Shown here: one piece after another, positions 45,757 to 54,850 of the stretch
Layout: the number at the start of each line of letters is the position of its first letter
Numbering within the stretch: the first letter of the stretch is position 1
Assembly: GCF_040529045.1 (NCBI RefSeq)
Contig: NZ_CP131914.1
Span: forward strand, 4,262,501 to 4,326,500
Length of the DNA stretch: 64,000 nt
DNA from: Xanthomonas indica
GTDB lineage: Bacteria > Pseudomonadota > Gammaproteobacteria > Xanthomonadales > Xanthomonadaceae
Direction of reading: 5' to 3'
Program-made: the position numbers and the translations under genes
Notes under the pieces: model-generated
What the model was told of the DNA's origin: nothing
The model's database searches: none
The model's input: the letters and a program-made list of their open reading frames with translations, nothing else

Positions 45757-47757
45757 TTACAGCGCCTTCGCCGCCGCCACCACGTGTTCGGCGGTGATCT
45801 GGAAGTGCTTGTACAGCACGTTCGCCGGCGCCGAGGCGCCGAAGCTGTCGATGCCGACCACGGCGCCGTCTAGGCCCACGTAGGCGCGCCAGAAGGCGGT
45901 GACACCGGCTTCCACCGCCACGCGCTTGCGCACGGACGACGGCAGCACCGACTCCCGGTAGGCGGCGTCCTGGCGATCGAACACGTCGGTGCACGGCATC
46001 GACACCACGCGGGTCTTCAGGCCCGCAGCATCCAGCGCCTGCTTGGCTTCCACCGCCAGGCCGACTTCCGAGCCGGTGCCGATCAGGATCACGTCGGGCG
46101 TGCCGCCCTCGGCATCGGCCAGCACGTAGCCGCCGCGCTCGATCTGCTTGATCTGCTCGGCGCTGCGCGGCTGGTGCGGCAGGTTCTGGCGGCTGAACAC
46201 CAGGCAGCTCGGGCCGTCCTTGCGGGTGATCGCGGCCTTCCAGCTCACCGCCGACTCCACCGTGTCGCAGGGGCGCCACACGTCGTTGTTGGGGATGTAG
46301 CGCAGCGACGCCAGGTGTTCCACCGGCTGATGGGTCGGGCCATCCTCGCCCAGACCGATCGAATCGTGGGTGTAGACGTGGATCGCGTGCGCTGGGATCA
46401 GCGCGCTCATGCGCACGCCGTTGCGCGCGTAGTCGCTGAACACCAGGAAGGTGGCGTCGAACGGAATGAACCCGCCGTGCAGCGCCAGGCCGTTGGCGAT
46501 GGCGGTCATGCCGAACTCGCGCACGCCGTAGTACACGTAGTTGGCGTTCGGATCGTCGGTGGCGACCGACTTGCTGGCCTTCCACAGGGTCAGGTTGGAA
46601 TGCGCCAGGTCGGCCGAACCGCCGACCAGCTCCGGCAGCAGCGGGGCGAACGCCTCGATCGCCATCTGCGAAGCCTTGCGCGAGGCGATGGTCTGGCCTT
46701 CGGCGGCCTGCTTGGCGATATAGGCGTCGGCCTGGGCGAGGAAGTCTTCCGGCAGCTCGCCATGCGAGCGGCGGGTCAGTTCCGCGGCTTCGGCCGGGTA
46801 CTGCTTGGCGTACTTGTCGAAGGCCTGCTCCCACTCGGCCTGGCGCAGCGTGCCCGCACCACCGGCGCGCCAGCCGTCGTAGATCGCCTGCGGGATCTCG
46901 AACGGCGCATACGGCCAGTTCAGCGCCTTGCGCGCGCCTTCCAGCTCTTCCTTGCCCAGCGCGGCGCCGTGCGAGGATTCCTTGCCGGCCTTGGTCGGCG
47001 CACCGAAGCCGATGGTGGTGCGGCAGCAGATCAGGGTCGGCTTCTCGCTCTCGGCGATCGCGGCCTCGATCGCGGCCTTGACCGCGTCGGCATCCTGGCC
47101 GTCGACATCGCGGATCACGTGCCAGTTATAGGCCTCGAACCGGGCCGGGGTGTTGTCGCTGAACCAGCCGGCGGTGTTGCCGTCGATGGAGATATGGTTG
47201 TTGTCCCAGAACGCCACCAGCTTGCCCAGGCCCCAGGTGCCGGCCAGCGACGCGGCTTCGTGGGACACGCCTTCCATCATGCAGCCGTCGCCCATGAACA
47301 CCCAGGTGCGATGGTCGACGATCTGGTGCTCGGGGCGGTTGTAGCGCTGCGCCAGCAACTTCTCGGCCAGCGCGAAACCGACCGCGTTGGCAAAGCCCTG
47401 GCCCAGCGGACCGGTGGTGGTCTCCACCCCCGGGGTCTCGCTGCGCTCGGGATGGCCGGCGGTCTTGCTGTGCAGCTGGCGGAAGCGCTTGAGCTCCTCG
47501 ATCGGCAGGTCGTAGCCGGACAGGTGCAGCAGCGCGTACTGCAGCATCGAGCCATGGCCGTTGGACAGCACGAAGCGGTCGCGGTTGAACCAGTGCGGGT
47601 TGTTCGGGTTGTGGCTGAGGAAGTCGTTCCACAGCACTTCGGCGATGTCGGCCATGCCCATCGGCATGCCGGGGTGGCCGGAATTGGCGGCCTCGACCGC
47701 ATCGGCGGCAAGGAAACGGATCGCGTTGGCGAGTTCGCGGCGGGTAGGCGTCGTCAT
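45757..47757 (-). CDS. tkt: Transketolase
   Basis: Thiamine-diphosphate enzyme of the pentose-phosphate pathway, moving two-carbon units between sugar phosphates; cytosolic, probably dimeric. 666 residues, the standard length. Seen: [20 protein letters not shown], the TPP-binding motif [10 protein letters not shown]...WDNN, a [10 protein letters not shown] active-site segment and the C-terminal TGSEVGLA. Monocistronic, minus strand, with a shared terminator downstream. The region upstream of the start holds a repeat element (see 47814-48011). Confidence 0.97.
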   Translation of the reverse strand: MTTPTRRELANAIRFLAADAVEAANSGHPGMPMGMADIAEVLWNDFLSHNPNNPHWFNRDRFVLSNGHGSMLQYALLHLSGYDLPIEELKRFRQLHSKTAGHPERSETPGVETTTGPLGQGFANAVGFALAEKLLAQRYNRPEHQIVDHRTWVFMGDGCMMEGVSHEAASLAGTWGLGKLVAFWDNNHISIDGNTAGWFSDNTPARFEAYNWHVIRDVDGQDADAVKAAIEAAIAESEKPTLICCRTTIGFGAPTKAGKESSHGAALGKEELEGARKALNWPYAPFEIPQAIYDGWRAGGAGTLRQAEWEQAFDKYAKQYPAEAAELTRRSHGELPEDFLAQADAYIAKQAAEGQTIASRKASQMAIEAFAPLLPELVGGSADLAHSNLTLWKASKSVATDDPNANYVYYGVREFGMTAIANGLALHGGFIPFDATFLVFSDYARNGVRMSALIPAHAIHVYTHDSIGLGEDGPTHQPVEHLASLRYIPNNDVWRPCDTVESAVSWKAAITRKDGPSCLVFSRQNLPHQPRSAEQIKQIERGGYVLADAEGGTPDVILIGTGSEVGLAVEAKQALDAAGLKTRVVSMPCTDVFDRQDAAYRESVLPSSVRKRVAVEAGVTAFWRAYVGLDGAVVGIDSFGASAPANVLYKHFQITAEHVVAAAKAL

Positions 47758-47813
47758 GAGGGATCTGTCGGAAGCGGGCGCGTGGCGTCGGGCCCACTAT
47801 TGTCCCACAGGCT

Positions 47814-48011
47814 GGGATTGGGGATTGGGGATTGGGGATTCGGGATTCGTAGTGTCACCGGCTGTAGGCCCCGGATGGCGTAGAAGCGGCTTCAACCGCA
47901 ACGGGCGTTTTCCGGGGATGGTCCATCGCGGCTGAGGCCGCTCCGACGCGTGGCCTGTCAGGCGGCGACGCCGCCACCTTCCCCAATCCCGAATCCCGAC
48001 TCCCTAATCCC
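47814..48011. repeat. Nested palindromic intergenic element (GGGATTG heptamers around a REP-like repeat)
   Basis: Five heptamers GGGATTG/GGGATTC (47814-47848) face a complementary array at about 47981-48011 across a REP-like inverted repeat (47880-47950). The whole forms a rough 200-bp palindrome between the tkt start and the dctA-type stop. The last arm covers the symporter stop codon. Confidence 0.75.
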
Positions 48012-49293
48012 GGCCATCCTCGCCCTTGGCCACCAGCGTGGTCAGGGCCAGGTCGCCGGTCACGTTCAGCGCGGTGCGGCACATGTCCAGGAAATGGTTG
48101 ACGCCCAGGATCATGCCGATGCCGACCGGGTCGACGCCGACCATCGCGCAGATCAGCGCCACCACCGGCAGCGAGCCGGATGGCACGCCGGCAGTGCCGA
48201 TGCCGCCGAGGATGCACACCAGCATCACCATGCATTGCTGCGCGATGCTCAGTTCCACGCCGAAGAACTGCGCCAGGAAGATCACCGTCACCCCCTCGAA
48301 CAGCGCGGTGCCGTTCTGGTTGGCGGTGGCGCCAACGGTCAGCACGAAACGCGAGACCTTGTGCGGCAGCCCCATCTGGTCGGCCACGCGCAGCGCGGTC
48401 GGCAGGGTGGCGTTGCTGGACGCGGTGGAGAACGCCATCACCGTCGCTTCGCGGGTAGAGCGGAAGAACCACAGCGGCGAGCGTCCGGCCAGGCGCACCG
48501 CCACGCCGTAGCTCACCACCATGTGCAGGCCCAGCGCCAGCACCACCACGCCCACATAGGCGCCCAGCCGCACCAGCAGCTCGAAGCCGAACAGTGCCGC
48601 CAGGTTGAACATGAAGCAGGCCACCGCATACGGCGCCAGGCGGATCACCAGCCCGATCAGGGTCATCGAGATCTCGAACACGCCCTCGATGCCGCGGCGC
48701 AGCGTCGCCACCTTGGCGTCCTCGCTGAGCACCATGCCCACACCGAACATCACCGCGAAGAACATCAGCGACAGGATCGCGCCGTTGCTGGACGCGGCTT
48801 CGATCACGTTGTCGGGCACGATCGACAACAGCATGTCCATGCCGTGCGGCTGATGCTTGCTCTGGTCGACGATCTGCGCGGTACGCTCCACGTTCTGCTG
48901 CAGCAACTGCTGCGCCAGCTCGCGATCCACGCCGATGCCGGGCTTGAGCACGTTGACCAGCACCAGTCCCAGCAGCACCGCCACGCCGGACAGCACCACG
49001 GTGTAACCCAGCGTCTTCCAGCCGATCCGGCCGAGCGCGCGGATGTCGCCCATCTCCGAAATGCCCATCACCAGCGCCGAGAACAGCAGCGGCACGATCA
49101 GCATGAAGATCAGGTTGAGGAACAACTTCGAGAACGGCGTGGTGAGGTACTTGGTCAGCGCCTGCACCCACGCCGCATCGCCTCCCACGCTCATATGCAC
49201 CGCCAGGCCCAGCACCAGCCCGAGGACGAAGCCGATCGCCATTTTCCAGTGCAACGGCATGCCGGTTTCGGCCTTCACGGGGGTGTCGGTCAT
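48004..49293 (-). CDS. Dicarboxylate/amino acid:cation symporter (DAACS family)
   Basis: A 429-residue inner-membrane transporter. Seen: the serine-rich AFSTASSNATLP reentrant motif, TVGATANQNGTALFEG and the C-terminal GGIGTAGVPSGSLPVVALIC, all typical of Glt/DctA symporters for glutamate, aspartate or C4-dicarboxylates. The final Gly-Arg-Asp and the stop codon coincide with an intergenic heptamer repeat. The start has an AAGGTG ribosome site. The exact substrate cannot be told from sequence alone. Confidence 0.9.
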   Translation of the reverse strand: MTDTPVKAETGMPLHWKMAIGFVLGLVLGLAVHMSVGGDAAWVQALTKYLTTPFSKLFLNLIFMLIVPLLFSALVMGISEMGDIRALGRIGWKTLGYTVVLSGVAVLLGLVLVNVLKPGIGVDRELAQQLLQQNVERTAQIVDQSKHQPHGMDMLLSIVPDNVIEAASSNGAILSLMFFAVMFGVGMVLSEDAKVATLRRGIEGVFEISMTLIGLVIRLAPYAVACFMFNLAALFGFELLVRLGAYVGVVVLALGLHMVVSYGVAVRLAGRSPLWFFRSTREATVMAFSTASSNATLPTALRVADQMGLPHKVSRFVLTVGATANQNGTALFEGVTVIFLAQFFGVELSIAQQCMVMLVCILGGIGTAGVPSGSLPVVALICAMVGVDPVGIGMILGVNHFLDMCRTALNVTGDLALTTLVAKGEDGRD

Positions 49294-49821
49294 GAGTGCA
49301 CCTTGCGAGAGAGAACCCCGAGCTTAACAAACCCCTACTGGGAGGCCGCAAGCCTGTGGGGGCAGTCCATGCGCCGCGCAGACATCGGCCCACATCCGGC
49401 CGATGGCCCTGTCGCCCATTGCGCCGCATCCGCCGCCCTGGCCGGCCCCCATCTTTTTCCTCTCCTGCTCGCCGCCGCGGCCTGGGTGCTCAGGCGCTCA
49501 AGACCGGCCGGCCTCACGCCGAACATGCATCGTAACCAGAGCGCATATCTGATGCAGACATGGACGCCTTAGCCACGCACGTCCTGACGCACCGATGTCG
49601 AACAGTGGCTATGAGGCAGATACACGTCTATCGAAACGCCACAACGGCCTCCGGATCGGATGTAGTGCCGTTGAAACCAGAGAGAAGGAGTTGGAAGACA
49701 CGTCGTTTTATTGGGCTGCAGATCTGATTTACGGAATGGCACGACCGCTAGATTGTTGCGCGGGGGGCACGACCGAACGCACGCCCCCGGGTACCCATCC
49801 GATACGCAAAAAAGGACGCAC
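49294..49821. other. Long divergent intergenic region, low GC at its right end
   Basis: About 530 bp between two divergent genes. It has a ribosome site for the symporter but no convincing gene. The right half (about 49580-49800) is AT-richer than the surroundings. One 76-codon frame (49595-49825) is present there but has no ribosome site or familiar features, so it is not called. Confidence 0.6.
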
Positions 49822-50811
49822 ATGAAAAGGACTCTGTTTGCCCTGACGCTGACGACCGCAACGCTAGCTGGCGCAGTCACGCCAGCGAAGGCCGAAAATC
49901 AGATCTGGCAACGCGCATCCGGCACCGAATGGGCAGGTGGCCTCGCAGGTAAGGCGCATCAACCAAAGGGCTACTATCTGTTCAATGAGGGCTATGGCAG
50001 TGCAGTGGACTTTCCGCTCCACGAGCTTTGGGACGTGAATGCCTTCACCCAGGCGGGCGCGCCTGTGCAAGCCGCGCATCAAGCCAGTTTCAACGCGACG
50101 CGTTATGGCAGCACCAGCTTCAACATGGGAGGCGGCAAGGCCGGCGTGTTCTTGAATACCTACGGACATGACGGCGCGCTCGACTACAAGATGGACGGCG
50201 CATTCGGCGGCGAGCTCGAAAACAATCAGATCCACAACTGGTCATATGGACCGAATAGTCGGGTGTGCTTTGCGACGCGGCACAAAGTGACGTATTTCTC
50301 CTCGGAGCCAGTGCCTAAGGTGCAAAGCTATTTTTCGGTTTTCATTTACGACACCCGGCTGGGCAAAAGCATCAACCTGACCATCAAGCTCTGGGCTAAT
50401 CGGCCTGAAGACACGGGCGAAGGTGCGGGCAATGCCGAAGTAGGACGCTACATGTACTCGTTGGCCAGGGAGAATGCCCTGTTCACGACGAAGGCGCCTG
50501 GTTCGGACGAATCGGTCATCGGCCGCGTCCCCCTGAATGAAGAGCGCTTCTACCACACGTGCATCACCCGTCAGAACCTTGCGAACATGGTGCAGGCATA
50601 CAACGAAGGGCTGCCGGAAGCGCAGAAGGCCAGTTGGGATTTGAACGACTATCGGGTGGACGGGGTGTTCGTCCAGACCGAAGCCATGGATCTGCGGCAC
50701 GTCGTCGCTGGCGATCACCCCAACAATTGGGTACTGGGGCCAGTCAGACAGGAAGGCATGATGAAAGTGGGCGTTCTGTGGTGGGACCACTCGGTCATCA
50801 CCCGGTACTGA
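49822..50811 (+). CDS. Secreted protein of unknown function
   Basis: I do not recognise this 329-residue protein. It starts MKRTLFALTLTTATLAGAV with a normal signal peptide cut near PAKA-E (residue 24) and has a strong AAAGGA ribosome site. The mature protein is rich in aromatic and polar beta-strand-like segments, with only two visible cysteines and no membrane segment, consistent with a soluble globular periplasmic or secreted domain. Its base composition is clearly AT-richer than its neighbours, which suggests acquisition by transfer. It stands alone, after an AT-rich upstream region. A lectin- or enzyme-like beta fold is possible but not shown. Confidence 0.75.
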   Translation: MKRTLFALTLTTATLAGAVTPAKAENQIWQRASGTEWAGGLAGKAHQPKGYYLFNEGYGSAVDFPLHELWDVNAFTQAGAPVQAAHQASFNATRYGSTSFNMGGGKAGVFLNTYGHDGALDYKMDGAFGGELENNQIHNWSYGPNSRVCFATRHKVTYFSSEPVPKVQSYFSVFIYDTRLGKSINLTIKLWANRPEDTGEGAGNAEVGRYMYSLARENALFTTKAPGSDESVIGRVPLNEERFYHTCITRQNLANMVQAYNEGLPEAQKASWDLNDYRVDGVFVQTEAMDLRHVVAGDHPNNWVLGPVRQEGMMKVGVLWWDHSVITRY

Positions 50812-51173
50812 CCGCCGGCGTGTCGCCCGGCCAGATCCGATGAGTGGGGCTTGTGTCCTTAACGATCGTTCGTTACGGGCGCAGCGGACGTGGCTGGCCA
50901 CCCGGAAACCGCGATTGTCGTTGCCCATGGATGCCGCTGCGCAGCGAGCGGGATCATCCCGCTCGCTGCCAATGTCTGCGTGATCCGAACCCCGCGCGAC
51001 CCATTGAAGGAGCGATGCGCGGCATTGGCATCGGTTGCAGTCTCGCGTCGACATATTGCCGCCGCGCGGCGCACTTCTGCGCAAGCACCGCCCCGTCGCA
51101 CGCGCCAACTTGCGGCAACTCGTTGCCGCGCGGCGCTACGCCGCGCCGTGGGTTCTGGCTGGCGAGGGCCGCT
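50812..51173. other. Non-coding gap with strong palindrome
   Basis: Between the unknown secreted protein and the batD-like gene (convergent). It contains a palindrome AACGATCGTT at 50861 and a perfect 14-bp-arm dyad at 50941-50969. No gene was recognised. Confidence 0.6.
50941..50969. terminator. Perfect 29-nt dyad in convergent gap
   Basis: Arms of 14 bp (50941-50954 and 50956-50969) around one central base. As an RNA it would form a strong hairpin, but the loop is too short for a normal terminator and there is no T-run. It may be a protein-binding dyad or a transcript-end hairpin. Confidence 0.45.
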
Positions 51174-52931
51174 TCACGCGTCGCGCGGATACAACGGCGG
51201 CAAATCGTCCTTGTCCTGCTTGCGCGGCGCAGCGCGCCAACGCGGCCCGGCCCAGAACGCCTGGCGCAACGCGGCGCGCGCACCGCTCACATCGCCGCCA
51301 CCGCCCCAGCGCGCGTGCTGCATGCGCAGCACCGCCTCGCGCTGTGCCGGATCGTCCAGACGCTGCACGACCGTATCCAGGTCGGCGACGCCCGCCTGTG
51401 CGCACAGGATCGCCGCGACCTCGTCCAGTCCGCCGCTGTCCAGGGCCTTGCGCAACGCCGGCAGCGCGGCGCGGGCGCTTGCAGGCGCCGATGGCGTGCC
51501 AGGCGCAGCGTTGGGCGCCGTCGACGGCAGCGCGGCCGCGCCGCGCGGGCGACGCGCGGGACGCCAGGCCCAGACCAGGGTCGCCAGCCATAGCACCGCG
51601 AAACCCGCGGCCAATGCCATCCACAGCGGCAACGAAGCGAGCCGTCCGCGCAGCGTGTGCGTCGGCGCCACCGCGTTGTCCGGCGGCACCACGCTCAGCG
51701 TCGGCGCCGTCGGACTGACCGGCGCCGGGGCCGGCGCGGGCACGCCTTGCCCAGGCTGCACCTGCAGGGTCAGGTCCGGCAGGCTGGCCTCGCGCGCGGC
51801 CCCGGCGCCGACATCCCACCAGGGCATGCGCAGGCCGCGCACCAGCAACGGGCCCGCCGCCTGCGGCACGATCGAGTAGCGGCGGGTGACGGTCACCTGC
51901 GGGCCGCCGTCGACGAAGCGTTCCTGCACCTGCGGCGGCTCGGCGAACACCTGCGCGCCATCGACGCTGGGCGTGGGCAGTTCGGGGAACTGGGCCTGGG
52001 TGGCGCCGCGTGCGGTGGCCTCGACCACGATGTCGGCCGCCTCGCCGGCCTTGGCGCGCTGCGGCGTGGCGGTATAGCGCAGGCGCAATTCATGCAGCGG
52101 CAGCCATGGCTGCGGCGCATTGGCCGGCTGCGCGCGCACCTGCAGGGTCTGCGCGGTACCGCGCGCATTGAGTTCGCCGCCGCGACCGAAGTAGTCGTCA
52201 AAGAAGCCGGTGGGGCCACGCCCGCTGAAACGCGCGCCTGGCAACAGCAGCGGTCCGCTGCGTTCGGGGACCAGCAGGTAATGCCGCTCGACCACGGTGT
52301 ACATGCGTCCGTCGATCTGGCGGCGGTTCTGGATGTCGTCGCCGACGCGCTGCAACGACGCGCCCGCCGGCGCGTCCAGGTCCAGTTCGCCGGAACTCAG
52401 CGGCACGCCGAGATACAGCCGCACCACCACGCCCACGCTCTGCTGCACATAGGGCTGCGCGTCGTCGACGACGGTCTGCACGAACACATCGGCGTTACCC
52501 ACTTGCGCGGGCACATCGGCGTTGGCGGTGGCGGGCGCCGCGGCGCTGGCTGCGCCCACCTCCAACCGCAATGGCGCGGTGCGCTCGTTGCCGACCTGCA
52601 GCGACGGGATCTCCAGCGTACCGGTGCTGCGCGGGGTCAGGATCACGCCGAACAGGGACTTCGCCGAGACCGCACCATTGACGATCTGCATCTGCCGGCT
52701 CTTGACCTCGTTGCTGAGCGCGAAATCCGCGCGCAGCGGCGTGTAGTCCGGGGTCGCCGTGGCTTGATCGGTCTCGATGTTGAGGGTCACGCCCTCGCCG
52801 GCGCCGACGTTGTCGCGATCCAGCCACGCACGCGTGGCGGCACCCGCCGGCAGCGCCAGCAGCAGCGCGGCCAACGCCATCAGCACCGCGCCGACGCGCC
52901 CCCGCTGGCCGACTCGCTTGAAGTGGATCAT
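51174..52931 (-). CDS. batD: BatD-like (oxygen tolerance) membrane protein
   Basis: A 585-residue exported protein, last gene of the moxR-bat operon. It has a signal peptide (about 1-30), an extended periplasmic region of repeated Ig-like strands (GRGPTGFFDDYFGRG), one C-terminal membrane helix (LPLWMALAAGFAVLWLATLV) and a short cytoplasmic tail with a helical Cys-containing region. This matches BatD/oxygen tolerance family proteins, of unclear biochemical role. The ATG overlaps the upstream stop (ATGA). Confidence 0.85.
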   Translation of the reverse strand: MIHFKRVGQRGRVGAVLMALAALLLALPAGAATRAWLDRDNVGAGEGVTLNIETDQATATPDYTPLRADFALSNEVKSRQMQIVNGAVSAKSLFGVILTPRSTGTLEIPSLQVGNERTAPLRLEVGAASAAAPATANADVPAQVGNADVFVQTVVDDAQPYVQQSVGVVVRLYLGVPLSSGELDLDAPAGASLQRVGDDIQNRRQIDGRMYTVVERHYLLVPERSGPLLLPGARFSGRGPTGFFDDYFGRGGELNARGTAQTLQVRAQPANAPQPWLPLHELRLRYTATPQRAKAGEAADIVVEATARGATQAQFPELPTPSVDGAQVFAEPPQVQERFVDGGPQVTVTRRYSIVPQAAGPLLVRGLRMPWWDVGAGAAREASLPDLTLQVQPGQGVPAPAPAPVSPTAPTLSVVPPDNAVAPTHTLRGRLASLPLWMALAAGFAVLWLATLVWAWRPARRPRGAAALPSTAPNAAPGTPSAPASARAALPALRKALDSGGLDEVAAILCAQAGVADLDTVVQRLDDPAQREAVLRMQHARWGGGGDVSGARAALRQAFWAGPRWRAAPRKQDKDDLPPLYPRDA

Positions 52932-54850
52932 GGTTCCTGTTCCCGCTGCCTGCGTTCGTGTTCCAGCCTGAATTTGGCGCGCAGCAGATTGCCCGGATCG
53001 TCCGGCACCCGCCGCAACCACGCCTCCACCGCCTGGCGCTGCTCGCGCTGCTGCGGCGTCTCGTTCGCGGCGGCAGCCGCGCGTTCGGCGGCCTGCTTGT
53101 CGGTGCCGCCCTGCTGCGCCATCGCCTGCTGCATCTGCTGGCGCTGCGCCGCATCGGCCTGCTGTTGCGTCTGCGCATCGCCAGGCTTCGGTGGCGCCTG
53201 TTGTGCGTCCTTGGCGCCTTCGCGCCCCCGCTGGCCGTCGCGCTGCTTGCCATTCTGTTGCTGGCCGCCCTGCGCTTGCTGCTGGTCCTTCTGCTGCTGG
53301 CCCGACTGCTGCTGACCGTTCTGCTGCTGTCCGTTCTGCTGCTGTCCGTTCTGCTGCTGACCGTTCTGCTGCTGTCCGTTCTGTTGCTGTCCGTTCTGTT
53401 GCTGTCCGTTCTGTTGCTGACCGTTCTGTTGCTGACCGCTCTTCTGCTGCTGGCCGTCCTTGCCCTGCTGGCCGGACTTGGAGTTCTGCGACGACTGACG
53501 CTTGCGCGCGGCCTCCACCGCGGCGCGGTTGGCGATCGCATCGGCCATCTGCGGATGCAGCTTCAGCGCCTTGTCGTACGCGTCGATCGCCTCGTCGTAA
53601 CGGCCCTGGCGCGCCAGCGCATTGCCGAGGTTGTACCAACCTGCATCGTTGTCGATGCCTTCGAACTGCTGTTGGGCGGCGGCGAAATCGCCCTTGCGAT
53701 ACGCCTGCACGCCGGCGTCCAGCCGCTGCTGGCGGACCTGGTCGGCACGCTCCCACCATCCACCTGCAACAGGACCGGACGCCTGCGTCTGTGCCTGTGG
53801 CGCCTTCGACGCCTGCGCCTGCGCATGGACCGGTATCGGCATCGCCAGCGGCGCCAGCACCAGCAGCAGCACCGCGGCGCCACCACGGCGGCGGAACGCG
53901 AGCAATGCCAGCAGCATCAGTGGCGGCAGCAACCAATAGCCTTGATCGAGCCACACGCGGCCATGGCTTTCGTCGGCGGCCGTGGCGTCCGCTTCCTGCG
54001 GCCGCAACACGCCCAGCGCGCGCAGGTCGCTATCGTCGGGCGTCAACGCGGCATAGCGCCCCGCGCCGGCCGTGGCCAGCGCACGCAGCGAGCCGGCATC
54101 CAGTTGCGCGTGCGCCAGCCGGCCCTGGTCGTCGCGGTAGGCAGCGCCCTGCGCGGTGCCCAATCCCAGCGCGGACACGTGATAGCCCTGCCCGGCCGCA
54201 CGCGCCGCCGCCTGCTGCGCCTGCGCATCGGCCTGATCGCTGAGCACCAGGATGTCGCCACGGGAGAAACCGGCCTGGCGCAGCAACTGCGCTGCCCAGT
54301 CGATCGCCAGGTCGGTCCGCTGCCCCGCCACCGGCATCACCTGCGGCGACAGCGCGTCGAGGAACAGGCCCACGTTCGCCGCGTCGTCGGTCAGCGGCGC
54401 CACCGTGTACGGCTCGCCGGCATACGCCAGTAGCGCCACTTCGCCGCCGGCGCGCTCGTGCAGCAGCCGCGCCAGCTTGGCCCGCGCCTGCAACAGCCGC
54501 GACGGCGGCAGGTCGCGCGCATCGATCCGCGCGGACAGATCCAGCGCGATCACCAACGGCGTGCGCGCCTGCCACAACGGCTGCTGTTCCTGGCGCCAAC
54601 TCGGCCCGGACAGCGCCAGCACGGCGAGCGCATAGCCCAGTGCACCCAGCAACAGGCCGGCGCGGCCCTTGGCATCGCCGCGCGCCAGCAGGTGCGGCAG
54701 CAGGTGCGGGTCCACCGTGCGCCGCCAGATGTCGCGGCGCCGGCGCCGACGCCACCAGCTCCAACCCAGCAACGGCAGCAACAGCAACGCCCACAGCCAC
54801 TCCGGACGCAACAGGTGCAGGGCCTGGAGGAACTCCATCACGCGGGTCAT
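52928..54850 (-). CDS. batB: BatB/BatC fusion: VWA plus TPR protein
   Basis: A 640-residue membrane protein: two N-terminal helices, a von Willebrand A domain (about 90-270), a membrane helix (about 310-330), TPR-like repeats (WYNLGNALARQGRYDEAIDAY) and a long low-complexity Gln/Asn/Gly tail. The VWA metal-site motif reads DLSAR rather than DLSxS: the second serine is replaced by arginine, so metal binding is doubtful. The Q-rich segment contains eight tandem GQQQN units. It overlaps batA and batD genes by ATGA. The two Bat functions that are separate in some organisms appear joined here. Confidence 0.85.
   Translation of the reverse strand: MTRVMEFLQALHLLRPEWLWALLLLPLLGWSWWRRRRRRDIWRRTVDPHLLPHLLARGDAKGRAGLLLGALGYALAVLALSGPSWRQEQQPLWQARTPLVIALDLSARIDARDLPPSRLLQARAKLARLLHERAGGEVALLAYAGEPYTVAPLTDDAANVGLFLDALSPQVMPVAGQRTDLAIDWAAQLLRQAGFSRGDILVLSDQADAQAQQAAARAAGQGYHVSALGLGTAQGAAYRDDQGRLAHAQLDAGSLRALATAGAGRYAALTPDDSDLRALGVLRPQEADATAADESHGRVWLDQGYWLLPPLMLLALLAFRRRGGAAVLLLVLAPLAMPIPVHAQAQASKAPQAQTQASGPVAGGWWERADQVRQQRLDAGVQAYRKGDFAAAQQQFEGIDNDAGWYNLGNALARQGRYDEAIDAYDKALKLHPQMADAIANRAAVEAARKRQSSQNSKSGQQGKDGQQQKSGQQQNGQQQNGQQQNGQQQNGQQQNGQQQNGQQQNGQQQNGQQQSGQQQKDQQQAQGGQQQNGKQRDGQRGREGAKDAQQAPPKPGDAQTQQQADAAQRQQMQQAMAQQGGTDKQAAERAAAAANETPQQREQRQAVEAWLRRVPDDPGNLLRAKFRLEHERRQREQEP
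53290..53455 (-). repeat. 15-bp tandem repeat encoding GQQQN
   Basis: About eight perfect or near-perfect 15-bp units in the batB-like gene, flanked by variant units (GQQQS, GQQQK). An in-frame minisatellite whose copy number may vary between strains without breaking the frame. Confidence 0.85.

Noticed and set aside
49595-49825. Small 76-codon frame upstream of the unknown secreted gene
   Set aside because: No ribosome site, no motif; its end overlaps the real ribosome site of the next gene.
53290-53455. Considered as a CRISPR-like array
   Set aside because: Units are 15 bp, contiguous and in frame with a Gln-rich protein; no spacers and no cas genes.
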